A DNA stretch of 64,000 bases, taken from Ehretia macrophylla (taxonomy: Eukaryota > Streptophyta > Magnoliopsida > Boraginales > Ehretiaceae). The stretch lies in NCBI GenBank assembly GCA_037974665.1, contig CM075768.1, positions 64,631,816 through 64,695,815 of the forward strand, read 5' to 3'. The position numbers were made by a program, and so were the translations under genes. Position 1 is the stretch's first letter. Every line of letters starts with the position of its first letter. Below the pieces are notes generated by a model that worked only from the letters and a program-made list of their open reading frames with translations, did no database searches and was not told where the DNA came from. Positions 21,919 to 34,088 of this stretch are shown piece by piece.

Positions 21919-22474
21919 AATTTTAAATTTTTTTTCCTCCAGTTAGGGTTGCCAAGATACTTTATCCACCACATTTCTATTATCGAATCCCACGGCACCT
22001 TGGGCAAAACAACTTCGCTTAACGTGGAGGCTAGGCCCGCAAACCTAGGTGTAGGGCTTGTGACTAGGTCTCCGTCGCTTCGGTGCCCATAACTTTCGAT
22101 CCGTAAGGAGTTACGCGACGCACAGCATACCATTGGAAAGCTCTCCGAGAGCTATACGACGGGGGCAGCTAGCTTGCTCGCTGTGCCCATTTTGGAGCCC
22201 AACTCGAACGTTTTCATCATTTTCGGGCCATTTTTCTAGTTTTGCTATGTTTTTTCGTCCCGTATCGTACGTCGTGAACTATTAAAAGGATGACAGCCTT
22301 ACTCGCGGAAGATTAGAGGGCCGTACAATGCGTCGATAGCTCGTCTTGGGAGGATGCAGGGTAGTTGAAGCGGATGGGTTGTCGTTAAGCCCATTGGGCC
22401 TTCTGAATGGGCCATCTGTCTAGGCTTGGACAGTGAACCGTTAACACATAAAGTAATTGTGCCCTCAACATGAC

Positions 22475-22593
22475 GGGTGCGATCATACCAGCACTAATGC
22501 ACCGGATCCCATCAGAACTCCGAAGTTAAGCGTGCTTGGGCGAGAGCAGTACTAGGATGGGTAACCCCTTGGGTAGTCCTCGTGTAGCACCCC
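22475..22593 (+). rRNA. 5S rRNA gene, copy 32
   Basis: Five substitutions are seen (73T>C, 89G>A, 95C>T, 100A>T, 112T>A). Positions 1-72 match the consensus. Box C has two changes. Confidence 0.96.
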
Positions 22594-23150
22594 CCTTTTA
22601 AGTGTTTTTTGCTCCGGTTAGGGTTGCCAAGATACTTTATCCACCACATTTCTATTATCAAATCCCACGGCACCTTGGGCAAGACAACTTCGCTTCACGT
22701 GTAGGCTGGTCCAGCAAAACCGAGGGCATAGGGCTTGTGACCAAGTCTATGTCGCTTCGGTGCCCATAATTTTTGATCCGTAAGGAGTTACGCGGCGCAC
22801 AGCATACCATTGGAAAGCTCTCCGAGAGCTCTACGACAGGCGCAACAGCTTGCTCGCTGTGCCCTTTTTGGAGCCCAAAATCGAACGTTTTCATCAGTTT
22901 CAGGCCACTTTTCTTATTAAGCTCTGTTTTTCCGTCCCGGATCGTACGTCGTGAGCTGTTAAAAGGACGACAACTTTACTCGCGGGACATTAGAGGGCCC
23001 TACAACGCGTCGATATCACATCTTACGAGGATGCTGCGTTGTCGAAGCGGATGGGTTGTTGTTAAGCCCATTGGGCCTTCTGAATGGGCCATCTCTCTAG
23101 GCTGGGACTGTGAACCGTTAACACAAAAAGGAATTCTACCCCACCATAAC

Positions 23151-23269
23151 GGGTGCTATCATACCAGCACTAATGCCCCGGATCCCATCAGAACTCCGAA
23201 GTTAAGCGTGCTTGGGCGAGAGTAGTACTAGGATGGGTGACCCCTTGGGAAGTCCTCGTGTTGCACCCC
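23151..23269 (+). rRNA. 5S rRNA gene, copy 33
   Basis: Three substitutions are seen (7G>T, 27A>C, 95C>T). It has an A-run leader within a stretch of otherwise TATA-like units, so this leader may have arrived by exchange. Confidence 0.97.
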
Positions 23270-23828
23270 CCTTTTTAATTTTTTTTGCTCCTATTATGGT
23301 TGGCAAGATACTTTATCTACCACATTTTTATTATTTAATCCCACGGCACCTTGGGCAAGACAACTTCGCTTCACGTGGAGGCCGGGCCAGCAAACCGAGG
23401 GCGTAGGGCTTGTGACCAGGTCTCCTTCTTTCCGGTACCCATAACTTTTGATCCGTAAGGAGTTACGCGGCGCACAGCATACCATTGGAAAGCTCTCTGA
23501 GAGCTCTACGACTGGGGTAGACTGTTAGCTCGTTGTGTCCTTTTTTGGAGCCCAAAATCGAACGTTTTCATCAGTTTCGGGCCACTTTTCTAGTTTAGCA
23601 CTGTTTTTCGGTCCCAGATCGTACGTCGTGAGCTGTTAAAAGGACGACAACCTTACTCGCGGGACATTAGAGGGCCCTACAACGCGTCGATATCTTGTCT
23701 TGCGAGGATGCTAGGTTGTTGAAGCGGATGGGTTGTCGTTAAGCCCATTGGGCCTTCTGAATGGGCCATCTCTCTAGGTTGGGACTGTGAACCGTTAACA
23801 CATAAAGGAATTGTGCCATCAACATGAC

Positions 23829-23947
23829 GGGTGCAATCATACCAGCACTAATGCACCGGATCCCATCAGAACTCCAAAGTTAAGAGTGCTTGGGCAAGAG
23901 TAGTACTAGGATGGGTGACCCCCTGGGAAGTCCTCGTGTTGCACCCC
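23829..23947 (+). rRNA. 5S rRNA gene, copy 34
   Basis: Four substitutions are seen (7G>A, 48G>A, 57C>A, 68G>A). Three are G>A at CpG sites. Box C is intact. Confidence 0.96.
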
Positions 23948-24506
23948 CCTTTTCAATTTGTTTTGCTCTGGTTAGGGTTGCCAAGATACTTTATCCATCA
24001 CATTTCTATTATCGAATCCCACGGCACCTTAGGCAAGACAACTTCGGTTCACGTGGAGGCAAGGATAGCCAACCTAGGGCGTAGGGCTTGTGACCAGGTC
24101 TCCTTCGTTCCATTCCCCATAACTTTTGATCCGTACGGAGTTACGCGACACACAGCATACTGTTGGAATGCTCTCTGAGAGCTCTACGACTGGGGTAGCT
24201 TGCTAGCTCATTTTGTCCTTTTTTGGAGCCCAAAATTGAACGTTTTCATCAGTTTCGGGACACTTTTCTTTTTTGGCTCTATTTATCCATCCCGTATCGT
24301 ACTTCGTGAACTATTAAAAGGACGACAACCTTACTCGTGGGACATTAGAGGGCCCTACAATACGTCGATATCTCGTCTTGCGAGGATGCAGCGTTGTTGA
24401 AGCGGGTGGGTTGTCGTTAAGCCCATTGGGCTTTCTGAATGGGCTATCTCTCTAGGCTGGGATTGTGAACCGTTAACACATAAAGGAATTGGGCCATCAA
24501 CATGAC

Positions 24507-24625
24507 GGGTGCGATCACACCAGCACTAATGCACCGGATCCCATCAGAACTCTGAAGTTAAGCATGCTTGGACGAGAGTAGTACAAGGATGGGTGACCCC
24601 CAAGGAAGTCCTCATGTTGCACCCC
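24507..24625 (+). rRNA. 5S rRNA gene, copy 35
   Basis: Eight substitutions are seen (12T>C, 47C>T, 58G>A, 66G>A, 79T>A, 96T>A, 97G>A, 108G>A). Two lie at the end of box C. Confidence 0.95.
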
Positions 24626-25185
24626 CCTTTTCAATTTTTTTTCCTCCGGATAAGTTTGCCAAGAAAATTTATCCACCACATTTTTATTATCGAATCCCAC
24701 GGCACCATGGGTAAGAAAACTTCACTTCAAGTGGAGGCTGGGCCAACAAACCGAGGGCGTAGGGCTTGTGACCAGGTCTCCTTCGCTCCGGTGCCCATAA
24801 CTTTTGATCCATAAGGCGTTACGCGGCACAAAGCAAACAGTAGGAAAGCTCTCCAAGTGCTCTATGACAGTGGTAGCCAGCTTGTTCGCAGTGACCTTTT
24901 TTGGAACCCAAAATCGAAGTTTTTCATCAGTTTCGGGCCACTTTTCTGATTTTTGCTCTTTTTTTTCATCCCGGATCGTACGTCGTGAGCTGTTAAAAGG
25001 ACGGCGACCTTTCTCGCGGGAAATTAGAGGTCCCTACAACGCGTCGATATCTCGTCTTCTGAGGATGATGGGTTGTTGAAGCGGATGGGTTGTCGTTAAA
25101 CCCATTGAGCCTTCTGAATGGGCCATCTCTCTAGGCTGAGATTGTGAACCGTTAACACATACAAGAATTGTGCCATCAACATGAC

Positions 25186-25303
25186 GAGTGCGATCATACC
25201 AGTACTAATGCACTGGATCTCATCAGAACTCCGAAGTTAGGCGTGCTTGGGCGGGACTAGTACTAGGATGGGTGACCCCTGGGAAGTCCTCGTGTTGGAC
25301 TCC
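25186..25303 (+). rRNA. 5S rRNA gene, copy 36 (1-nt deletion in box C)
   Basis: One C of the run at 91-95 is lost, shortening the gene to 118 nt inside box C. Nine substitutions are seen as well (2G>A, 18C>T, 29C>T, 35C>T, 55A>G, 69A>G, 72G>C, 114C>G, 117C>T). It is probably inactive. Confidence 0.91.
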
Positions 25304-25861
25304 CCTTTTCAATTTTTTTTCCTCCGGTTAGGGTTGCCAAGATACTTTGTCCACCACATTTCTATTATCGAATCCCATGGCACCTTGGGCAAGACAACTT
25401 CGCTTCACGTGGAGGCCGGGCCAGCAAACCGAGGGCGTAGGGCTTGCAACTAGGTCTCCGTCGCTCCGGTGCCCATAACTTTTTGTCCGTAAGGAGTTAC
25501 GCGGCGAACAGCATACCGTTGGAAAGCTCACCGAGAGCTCTACGACGGGAGCAGCTAGTTTGCTCGCTGTGCCCTTTTTGGATCCCAAAATCGAATGTTT
25601 TCATCAGTTTTCGGCCACTTTTATTTTTTTACTTTGTTTTTCTGTCCCGTATTGTACGTCGTGAGCTGTTAAAAGGATGACAACCTTACTCGCGTGACAT
25701 TAGAGGGCCCTACAATGTGTCGATATCTTGTCTTGCGAGGATGCTGGGTTGTTGAAGCGGATGGGTTGTCGTTAAGCCCATTGGGCTTTCTGAATGGGCT
25801 ATCTCTCTAGGCTGGGATTGTGAACCGTTAACACATAAAGGAATTGGGCCATCAACATGAT

Positions 25862-25980
25862 GGGTACGATCATACCAGCACTAATGCACAGGATCCAATC
25901 AGAATTCCGAAGTTAAGCGTGCTTGGTCGAGAGTAGTACTAGGATGGGTGACCCCCTGGGAAGTCCTCGTGTTGCACCCC
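25862..25980 (+). rRNA. 5S rRNA gene, copy 37
   Basis: Five substitutions are seen (5G>A, 29C>A, 36C>A, 44C>T, 66G>T). It belongs to the copy 28/37/42 family. Box C is intact. It has T at -1. Confidence 0.96.
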
Positions 25981-26539
25981 CTTTTTCAATTTTTTTTGCT
26001 CCGGTTAGGGTTGCCAATGTACTTTATCCACCACATTTCTATTATCGAATCCCACTGCACCTTAGGCAAGACAACTTCGCTTCACGTGGAGGCGGGGATA
26101 GCAAACCAAGTGCGTAGGGCTTATGACTAGGTCTCCTTCAATCCGGTGCCCATTACTTTTGATCCGTAAGGAGTTACGCAGCGCACAACATGCCGTTGGA
26201 AATCTCTCCTAGAGCTCTACGATGGGAGTTGCCTGCTAGCTCGTTGTGTCCTATTTTGGAATCCAAAATCGAACGTTTTCATCAGTTTCGGGCCACTTTC
26301 CATTTTTGGCTCTATTTTTTCATCCCGGATCGTACGTTGAGAGCTGTTAAAAGGACGATAACCTTACTCGGGGGACATTAGTGGGCCTTACAATGAATCG
26401 ATATCTCGCCTTGCGAGGATGCTGGGTTGTTGAAGCGGATGGGTTGTCGTTAAGCCCATTGGGCCTTCAGAATGAGCCATCTCTCTAGGCTGGGACTGTG
26501 AACCGTTAACACATAAAGGAATTGTTCCCTCAACATGAC

Positions 26540-26658
26540 GGGTGCGATCATACCAGTACTAATGCACCGGATCCGATAAGAACTCCGAAGTTAAGCGTGC
26601 TTGGGCGAGAGTAGTACTAGGATGGGTGACCCCCTGGGAAGTCCTCGTGTTGCACCCC
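26540..26658 (+). rRNA. 5S rRNA gene, copy 38
   Basis: Three substitutions are seen (18C>T, 36C>G, 39C>A), and all control boxes match consensus. The late spacer (26989-27182) is nearly identical to 5388-5581 after copy 6. The early spacer belongs to the copy 29/57 family, so this spacer is a mosaic. Confidence 0.97.
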
Positions 26659-27217
26659 CCCTTTTCAATTTGTTTTGCTCCGGTTAGGGTTGCCAAGATA
26701 CTTTATCCACCACATTTCTATTATCGAATCCCACGGCACCTTGGGCAAGACAACTTCGCTTCACGTGGAGGCCGGGCCTGCAAACCGAGGAAGTAGGGCA
26801 TGTGACCAGGTCTCTGTCGCTCCGATGCCCATAACTTTTGATCTGTAAGGAGTTACGCGGCGCACAGCATAACGTTGGGAAGCTCTTCAAGAGCTCTACG
26901 ATGGGGGAAACTAGCTTGCTCGCTTTGCCCTTTTTAGAGCCCAAAATTGAACGTTTTCATCAATTTTGGGACACTTTTCTGATTTTTGCTCTGTTTTTCA
27001 GTCCCGGATCGTACGTCATGAGCTGTTAAAAGGTCGACAACCTTACTCGCAGAAATTAGAGGGCCCTTCAATGTGTCGATATCTCATCTTGCGAGGATGC
27101 TGGGTTGTTGAAGCGGATGGGTTGTCGTTAAGCCCATTGGGCCTTCTGAATGGGCCATCTCTCTAGGCTGGGACTGTGAACCATTAACACATAAAGGAAT
27201 TGGGTCATCAACATGAT

Positions 27218-27336
27218 AGGTGTGATCATACCAGCACTAATGCACCGGATCCCATCAAAACTCCGAAGTTAAGTGTGCTTGGGCGAGAGCAGTACTAGGA
27301 TGGGTGACCCCCAGGGAAGTCCTCGTGTTGCACCCT
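27218..27336 (+). rRNA. 5S rRNA gene, copy 39
   Basis: Seven substitutions are seen (1G>A, 6C>T, 41G>A, 57C>T, 73T>C, 96T>A, 119C>T). The spacer matches copies 30 and 58. It has T at -1. Confidence 0.95.
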
Positions 27337-27894
27337 CTTTTTCAATTTTTCTTGCTCCGGTTAGGGTTGCCAAGATACTTTATCCACCACAATTCTATTA
27401 TCGAATCCCACGGCACCTTGGGCAAGACAACTCGCTTCACGTGGAGGCGGGGCTAGAAAACTGAGGGCGTAGGGCTTGTGACCAGGTCTCCTTCTCTCCG
27501 GTGCCCATAACTTTTGATCCGTAAGGAATTACACGGCGCAAAGCATACCGTTGGAAAGCTCTCTGAGAGCTCTACGACTGTGGTAGCCAGCTTGTTTGCG
27601 GTGACCTTTTTTGGAGCACAAAATCGAAGTTTTTCATCAGTTTCGGGCCACTTTTCTAATTTAGCTCTGTTTTTCTGTCCCGGATCGTACGTCGTGAGCT
27701 TTTAAAAGGACGACAACTTTACTCGCGGGACATTAGAGGGCCCTACAACGCGTCCATATCATATGTTACGAGGATGCTGTATTGTAGAAGCGGATGGGTT
27801 GTTGTTAAGCCCATTGGGCATTCTGAATGGGCCATCTCTCTAGGCTGGGACTGTGAACCGTTAACACAAAAAGGAATTCTACCCCCACCATGAC

Positions 27895-28013
27895 GGGTGC
27901 GATCATACTAGCACTGATGCCACAGATCCCATCAGAATTCCGAAGTTAAGCGTGCTAGGGCGAGAGTAGTACTTGGATTAGTGACCCCCTGAGAAGTCCT
28001 CATGTTGCACTAC
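27895..28013 (+). rRNA. 5S rRNA gene, copy 40 (strongly diverged, likely pseudogene)
   Basis: Fourteen substitutions are seen: 15C>T, 22A>G, 27A>C, 28C>A, 30G>A, 44C>T, 63T>A, 80A>T, 85G>T, 86G>A, 98G>A, 108G>A, 117C>T and 118C>A. Box C is changed at three places, including the GGGT core at 85-88. It has an A-run leader with intact C at -1. Confidence 0.88.
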
Positions 28014-28572
28014 CCTTTTCAATTTGTTTTGCTCCGGTTAGGGTTGCCAAGATACTTTATCCACCACATTACTATTATCGAATCCCACGGCACATTGGGC
28101 AAGACAACTTCGCTTCACGTGGAGTCCGGGCCTGCAAACCGAGGGCGTAAGGCTTGTGACCAGGTCTCCTTCGTTCCGGTGCCCAAAACTTTTGATCCGT
28201 AAAGAGTTACGTGGCGCATAGCATACCGTGGCAAAGCTCTCCAAGAGCTCTACGACAGTGGTAGCCAGCTTGTTCGCGGTGACATTTTTTGGAACCCAAA
28301 ATCAAAGTTTTTCATCAGTTTCGGGCCACTTTTCTAGTTTAGCTCTGTTTTTTCGACCCAGATAGTACGTCGTGAGCTGTTAAAAGGACGACAACCATGC
28401 TCGCGGGACATTAGAGAGCCCTACAGCTCGTCGATATCTCGTCTTGTGAGGATGCTGGGTTGTTGAAGCGGATGGGTTGTTGTTAAGCACATTGGGCCTT
28501 CTGAATAGGCCATGTCTCTAGGCTTGGTCTGTGAACCGTTAACACATAAAGGAATTGTGCCCTCAACATGAT

Positions 28573-28691
28573 GGGTGCGATCATACCAGCACTAATGCCC
28601 CGGATCCCATCAGAACTCCGAAGTTAAGCGTGCTTGGGCGGGAGTAGCACTAGGATGGGTGACCCCCTGGGATATCCTGGTGTTGCACCCC
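28573..28691 (+). rRNA. 5S rRNA gene, copy 41
   Basis: Six substitutions are seen (27A>C, 69A>G, 76T>C, 101A>T, 102G>A, 107C>G). Box C is intact and one change is in IE. It has T at -1. Confidence 0.95.
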
Positions 28692-29249
28692 CCTTTTCAA
28701 CTTGTTTTGCTCCGGTTAGGGTTGCCAAGATACTTTATCCACCACATTTCTATTATCGAATCCCACGGCACCTTGGGCAAGACAACTTCGCTTCACGTGA
28801 AGGCCGGGCCTGCAAACCGAGGGTGTAGGGCTTGTGACCAGGTCTCTGTCGCTACGGTTCCCATAACCTTTGATCCGTAAGGATTTACGCGGCGCACAGC
28901 ATACCGTTGGATAGCTCTTCGAGAGCTTTACGATGGGGGCAGCTAGCTTACTCGCAGTGCCCTTTTTGGAAGCCAAAATCAATTGTTTTCATCAGTTTCG
29001 GGCTACTTTCCATTTTTGGCTCTATTTTTTCGCCCCGGATCGTACGTCGTGAGCTATTAAAAGGACGACAACCTTACTCGCCGGACATTAGAGGGACCTA
29101 CAACGCGTCGATATCTCGTCTTGCAAGGATGCTGGGTTGTTGAAGCGGATGGGTTGTCGTTAAGCCCATTGGGCCTTCTGAATGGGCTATCTATCTAGGC
29201 TGGGTTTGTGAACCGTTAACACATAAAGGAATTGGGCCATCAACATGAC

Positions 29250-29368
29250 GGGTGCGATCATACCAGCACTAATGCACAGGATCCGATCAGAATTCCGAAG
29301 TTAAGCGTGCTTGGTCGAGAGTAGTACTAGGATGGGTGACCCACTGGGAAGTTCTCGTGTTGCACCCC
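29250..29368 (+). rRNA. 5S rRNA gene, copy 42
   Basis: Six substitutions are seen (29C>A, 36C>G, 44C>T, 66G>T, 94C>A, 104C>T). It is a member of the copy 28/37/42 family, and the spacer keeps GGGAGTTGCCTGCTAGC. Confidence 0.95.
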
Positions 29369-29927
29369 CTTTTTCAATTTTTTTTGCTCCGGTTAGGGTT
29401 GCCAAGATAATTTATCCACCACATTTCTATTATCGAATCCCACGGTACCTTAGGCAAGACAACTTCCCTTCACGTGGAGGCGGGGATAGCAAACCGAGTG
29501 CGTAGGGCTTATGACTAGGTCTCCTTCAATCCGGTGCCCATAACTTTTGATCCGTAAGGAGTTACGCGGCGCACAACATACCGGTGGAAAGCTCTCCTAG
29601 AGCTCTACGATGGGAGTTGCCTGCTAGCTCGTTGTGTCCTATTTTAGAATACAAAATCGAACGTTTTCATCAATTTTGAGCCACTTTTCTCTTTTTGCTC
29701 TGTTTTTTCGTCTCGGATCGCACGTCGTGAGCTGTTAAAAGGACGAAAACCTTACTCGCGGGACATTAGATGGCCCGACAACGCGTCGATATCTCGCCTT
29801 GCGAGGATGCTGGGTTGTTGAAGCGGATGGGTTGTCATTAAGCCTATTGGGCCTTCTGAATGGGCCATATCTCTAGGCTGGGACTGTGAACTGTTAACAC
29901 ATAAAGGAATTGTGCCATCAACATGAT

Positions 29928-30046
29928 GGGTGCGATCATACCAGCACTAATGCACTGGATCTGATCAAAACTCCGAAGTTAAGTGTGCTTGGGCGAGAGT
30001 AGTACTAGGATGGGTGACCCCATGGGAAGTCATTTTGTTGCACCCC
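29928..30046 (+). rRNA. 5S rRNA gene, copy 43
   Basis: Nine substitutions are seen (29C>T, 35C>T, 36C>G, 41G>A, 57C>T, 95C>A, 105C>A, 107C>T, 108G>T). The CCCCATGGGAAGTC and TTTTG 3' part is shared with copy 31. It has T at -1. Confidence 0.94.
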
Positions 30047-30604
30047 CATTCTAAATTTTTTTTCCTCCGGTTAGGGTTGCCAAGATACTTTATCCACCAC
30101 ATTTCTATTATCGAATCCCACGGCACCTTGGGCAAGACAACTTCGCTTCACATGGAGGTTGGGCCCGTAAACCGAGTGCGTAAGGCTTGTGACTAGGTCT
30201 CCGTCGCACCGGTGGCCATAACTTCTGATCCGTAAGGAGTTACGTGGCGTACATTATACCGTTGGAAAGCCCTTCGAGAGCTCTACGACGGGGGTGGCTA
30301 GCTTCTTCGCTTTGCCCTTTTTGGAGCCCAAAATCGAACGTTTTCATCAATTTTGAGCCACTTTTCTATTTTTGCTCTGTTTTTCCATCCCGTATCATAC
30401 GTCGTGAGCTGTTAAAAGAAGGACGACCTTACTCGCGGATCATTAGAGGGACCTACAACGCGTCGATATCTCGTCTTGCGAGGATGCTGGGTTGTTGAAG
30501 CGGATGGGTTGTCGTTAAGCCCAATGGGCCTTCTGAATGGGCTATCACTCTAGGCTGGAACTGGGAACCGTTAACACATAAAGGAATTGGGCCATCAACA
30601 TGAT

Positions 30605-30723
30605 GGGTGCGATCATACCAGCACTAATGCACTGGATCCGATCAGAACTCTGAAGTTAAGCGTGCTTGGGCGAGAGCAATACTAGGATGAGTGACCCATT
30701 GGGTAGTCCTCGTGTTGCACCCC
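30605..30723 (+). rRNA. 5S rRNA gene, copy 44
   Basis: Nine substitutions are seen (29C>T, 36C>G, 47C>T, 73T>C, 75G>A, 86G>A, 94C>A, 95C>T, 100A>T). Three are in box C. It has T at -1. Confidence 0.94.
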
Positions 30724-31281
30724 CCTTTTCAATTTTTTTTGCTTCAGTTAGGGTTGCCAAGATACTTTATCCACCACAATTCTATTATCGAATCCCACGG
30801 CACCTTGGGCAAGACAACTTCGCTTCACTTGGAGGCTGGGCCCGCAAACCGTGGGCGTAGGGAATGTGACTAGGTCGCCGTCGCTCCAGTGCCCATAAGT
30901 TTTGATCCGTAAGAAGTTACGCGGCGCACAGCATACCGTTGGAAAGGTATTCAAGAGCTCTATGACGAAGGCAGCTAGCTTGCTCACTGTGCACTTTTTG
31001 GAGGACAAAATCGAACGTTTTAATAAGTTTCGGGCCACTTTTCTTATTAATCTCGATTTTTCCATCCCGGATCGTACGTCGTGAGCTGTTAAAAGGACAA
31101 CAACATTACTCGCGGATCATTTGAGGGCCTTACAATGCATCGATATCACGTCATGCGAGGATGCTGCGTTGTTGAAGCGGATGGGTTGTCATTAAGCCCA
31201 TTGGGCCTTCTGAATGGGCCATCTTTTTAGGCTAGGACTGTGAACCGTTAACACAAAAAGGAATTCTACCCCCACCATGAC

Positions 31282-31400
31282 GTGTGCTATCATACCAGCA
31301 CTAACGCACCGGATCCCATCAGAACTCCGAAGTTAAACGTGCCTGGGCGAGAGTATTACTAGGATGGGTGACCCCCTGGGAAGTCCTCGTGTTGCCCCCC
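31282..31400 (+). rRNA. 5S rRNA gene, copy 45 (3' poly-C)
   Basis: Seven substitutions are seen (2G>T, 7G>T, 24T>C, 56G>A, 62T>C, 75G>T, 115A>C). The change at 115 merges the gene end into a run of 16 Cs (31395-31410), longer than any other copy. It has an A-run leader. Confidence 0.94.
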
Positions 31401-31965
31401 CCCCCCCCCCTTTTCAATTTTTTATCCCTTGGTTAGGCTTGCCAAGATACTTTATCCAGTACATTTCTATTATCGAATCTCACGGCACCTTGGGCTAGAC
31501 AACTTCGCTTCACGTGGAGGCTGGGCCCGTAAACCGAGGGCGTATGGCTTGTGACCTGGTTTCCGTCGCTTCGGTGCCCATAACTTTTGATCCATAAGTA
31601 GTTATACAGCGCACAGCATACCGTTGGAAAGCTCTCCGAGAGCTCTACGACGGGCGTAGCAGCGTGCTGGCTGTGCCCTTTTTGGAGCCCAAAATCAAAC
31701 GTTTTCATCAGTTTCGGGCCACTTTTCTTATTAAGCTCTGTTTTTCTGTCACTGATCGTACGTCGTGAGCTGTTGAAAGGATGACAACCTCACTAGCGGG
31801 ACATAAGAGGGCCCTCCAACGCGACGATATCTCATCTTACGAGGATGCTGCGTTGTTGAAGTGGATGGGTTGTTGTTAAGCCCATTGGGCCTTTTGAATG
31901 GGCCGTCTCTCTAGGCTGGGACTGTGAACCGTTAACACAAAAAGGAATTCTACCCCTACCATGAC

Positions 31966-32084
31966 AGGTGCGATCATACCAGCACTAATGCACCGGATTC
32001 CATCAAAACTTCAAAGTTATGCGTGCTTGGGCGAGAGTAGTACTAGGATGGGTGACCCCCAGGGAAGTCCTCGTGTTGCACCCC
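31966..32084 (+). rRNA. 5S rRNA gene, copy 46
   Basis: Seven substitutions are seen (1G>A, 34C>T, 41G>A, 46C>T, 48G>A, 55A>T, 96T>A). 55 lies in box A. It has an A-run leader. Confidence 0.95.
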
Positions 32085-32642
32085 CCTTTTCAATTTTTTT
32101 TACTCCGGTTTGGGTTGCCAAGATACTTTATCCACCACATTTCTATTATCGAATCTCACGGCCCCTTGTGCAAGACAACTTCGCTTCACGTGGAGGCTGG
32201 GCCCGCAAACCGAGGGCGTATGGCTTGTGACCAGGTCTCCGTTACTCCGGTGCCCATAACTTTTAATCCGTAAGGAGTTACGTGGCGCACAGCATACCGT
32301 TGGAAAGCACTCTGAGAGCTCTACGACAGGGGCAGCCCGCTTGCTTGCTGTGCCCTTTTTGCAGACCAAAATCGAACATTTTCATCAGTTTCGGGCCACT
32401 TTTCTTATTAAGCACTGTTTTTCCGTCCCGGATCGTACGTCCTGAGCTGTTAAAAGGACGACAACTTTACTCGCTGGACATTAGAGGACCCTACAACGCG
32501 TCGATATCACATTTTTTGAGGATGCTGCGTTGTTGAAGCAGATGGGTTGTTGTTAAGCCCATTGGGCCTTCTGAATGGGCCATCTCTTTAGGCTAGGTCT
32601 GTGAACCTTTAACACAAAAAGAAATTCTACCCCCACCATGAC

Positions 32643-32761
32643 GGGTGCGATCATACCAGCACTAATGTACCGGATCCCATCAGAACTCCGAAGTTAAGCG
32701 TGCTTGGGCGAGAGTAGTACTAGGATGGGTGACCCCCTAGGAAGTCCTCGTGTTGCATCCC
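32643..32761 (+). rRNA. 5S rRNA gene, copy 47
   Basis: Three substitutions are seen (26C>T, 97G>A, 116C>T). Box A and IE are intact. It has an A-run leader and C at -1. Confidence 0.97.
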
Positions 32762-33319
32762 CCTTTTCAATTTTTTATCCTCTGGTTAGGGTTGCCAAGA
32801 TACTTTATCCACCACATTTCTATTATCGAATCCCACGGCACCTTGGGCAAGACAACTTCGCTTCACGTGGAGGCTGGGCCCGAAAACCGACGGTGTATGG
32901 CTTGTGACCAAGTCTCCGTCGCTCCGGTGCCCATAACTTTTGATCTGTAAGGAGTTACGCAGAGCACAGCATATCGTTGGAAAGCTCTCCGAGAGCTCTA
33001 CGATGGGGGTAGCCAGCTTGCTCGGTGTACCCATTTTGGACCCCAAAATCGAACGTTTTCATCAATTTCAGGCCACTTTTCTTAGTAAGCTCTATTTTTC
33101 CGTCCCGGATCGTACGTCGTGAGCTGTGTAAAGGACGACAACCTTACTCGCGGGACATTAGAGGGCCCTACAATGCGTTGATATCACGTCTTGCGAGGGT
33201 GCTGCGTTGTTGAAGTGGATAGGTTGTTGTTAAGCCCATTGGGCATTCTGAATGGGCCATCTCTCTAGGCTGGTACTATGAACCGTTAACACAAAAAGGA
33301 ATTCTACCCCCAACATGAT

Positions 33320-33438
33320 GGGTGTGATCATACTAGCACTAATGCACTAGATCCGATTAGAACTCCGAAGTTAAGCGTGCTTGGGTGAGAGTAGTACTAG
33401 GATGAGTGACCCCCTACGAAGTCCTCGTGTTGCACCCC
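33320..33438 (+). rRNA. 5S rRNA gene, copy 48 (diverged)
   Basis: Ten substitutions are seen (6C>T, 15C>T, 29C>T, 30G>A, 36C>G, 39C>T, 67C>T, 86G>A, 97G>A, 98G>C). 86 and 97 hit box C. It has an A-run leader and T at -1. The spacer after it is shortened. Confidence 0.93.
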
Positions 33439-33969
33439 CTTTTCAATTTTTTGTCCTCCGGTTAGGGTTTCCAAGATACATTATCCACCACATTTCTATT
33501 ATCGAATCCCACGGCACCTTGGGCTAGACAACTTCGCTTCACGTGGAGGCTGCACCCGCAAACTGAGGGCGTAGGGCTTGTGACCAAGTCTCTGTTGCTC
33601 CGGTGCCCATAACTTTTGATTCGTAAGGCGTTACGCGGTGCAGAGCATACCGTTGGAAAGCACTCCGAGAGCTTTACGACGGGCGCAGCATCTTTCTCGT
33701 TGTGCCCTTTTTATCAGTTTCGGGCCACTTTTCTTATTAAGCTGTGTTTTTTCGTCCCGGATCGTATGTCGTGAGCTGTTAAAAGGACGACAACCTTACT
33801 CGCGGGACATTAGAGGGCCTACAACGCATCGAAATCACGTATTGCGAGGATGCTACGTTGTTGAAGCGGATGGGTTGTTGTTAAGCGCATTGGGCCTTCT
33901 GAATGGGCCATCCCTCTAGGCTGGGACTGTGAACCGTTAACACAAAAAGGAATTCTACCCCATCATGAG
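33439..33969 (+). other. 5S spacer with about 27-bp deletion (copies 48-49)
   Basis: At about 33712 TGCCCTTTTT is joined directly to ATCAGTTTCGGG. This loses the GGAGCCCAAAATCG and AACGTTTTC block found elsewhere. T-runs at both edges are a likely slippage substrate. Confidence 0.78.
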
Positions 33970-34088
33970 CGGTGCGATCATACCAACACTAATGCAATGG
34001 ATCCCATCAGAACTCCGAACTTAAGCGTACTTGGGCGAGAGTAGTATTAGGATGGGTGACCCCATCGGAAGTCCTCGTGTTGCACCCC
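33970..34088 (+). rRNA. 5S rRNA gene, copy 49
   Basis: Nine substitutions are seen (1G>C, 17G>A, 28C>A, 29C>T, 51G>C, 60G>A, 78C>T, 95C>A, 97G>C). -1 and +1 read GC instead of CG. The pattern at 17, 28, 29, 51 and 78 matches copy 14. Confidence 0.94.

Larger units (their letters stand above)
20448..22474 (+). repeat. Three-unit block, copies 29-31, recurring at 57-59 and partly 38-39
   Basis: Copies 29, 38 and 57 share CATAACGTTGG and CTTTGCCCTTTTTAG-like sequence. Copies 30, 39 and 58 share GACAACTCGC and CGAAGTTTTTCATC. Copies 31 and 59 share the CATAAC leader and CCAGTTAGGG. The 29-31 to 57-59 offset is 18869-18872 bp. Confidence 0.7.
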
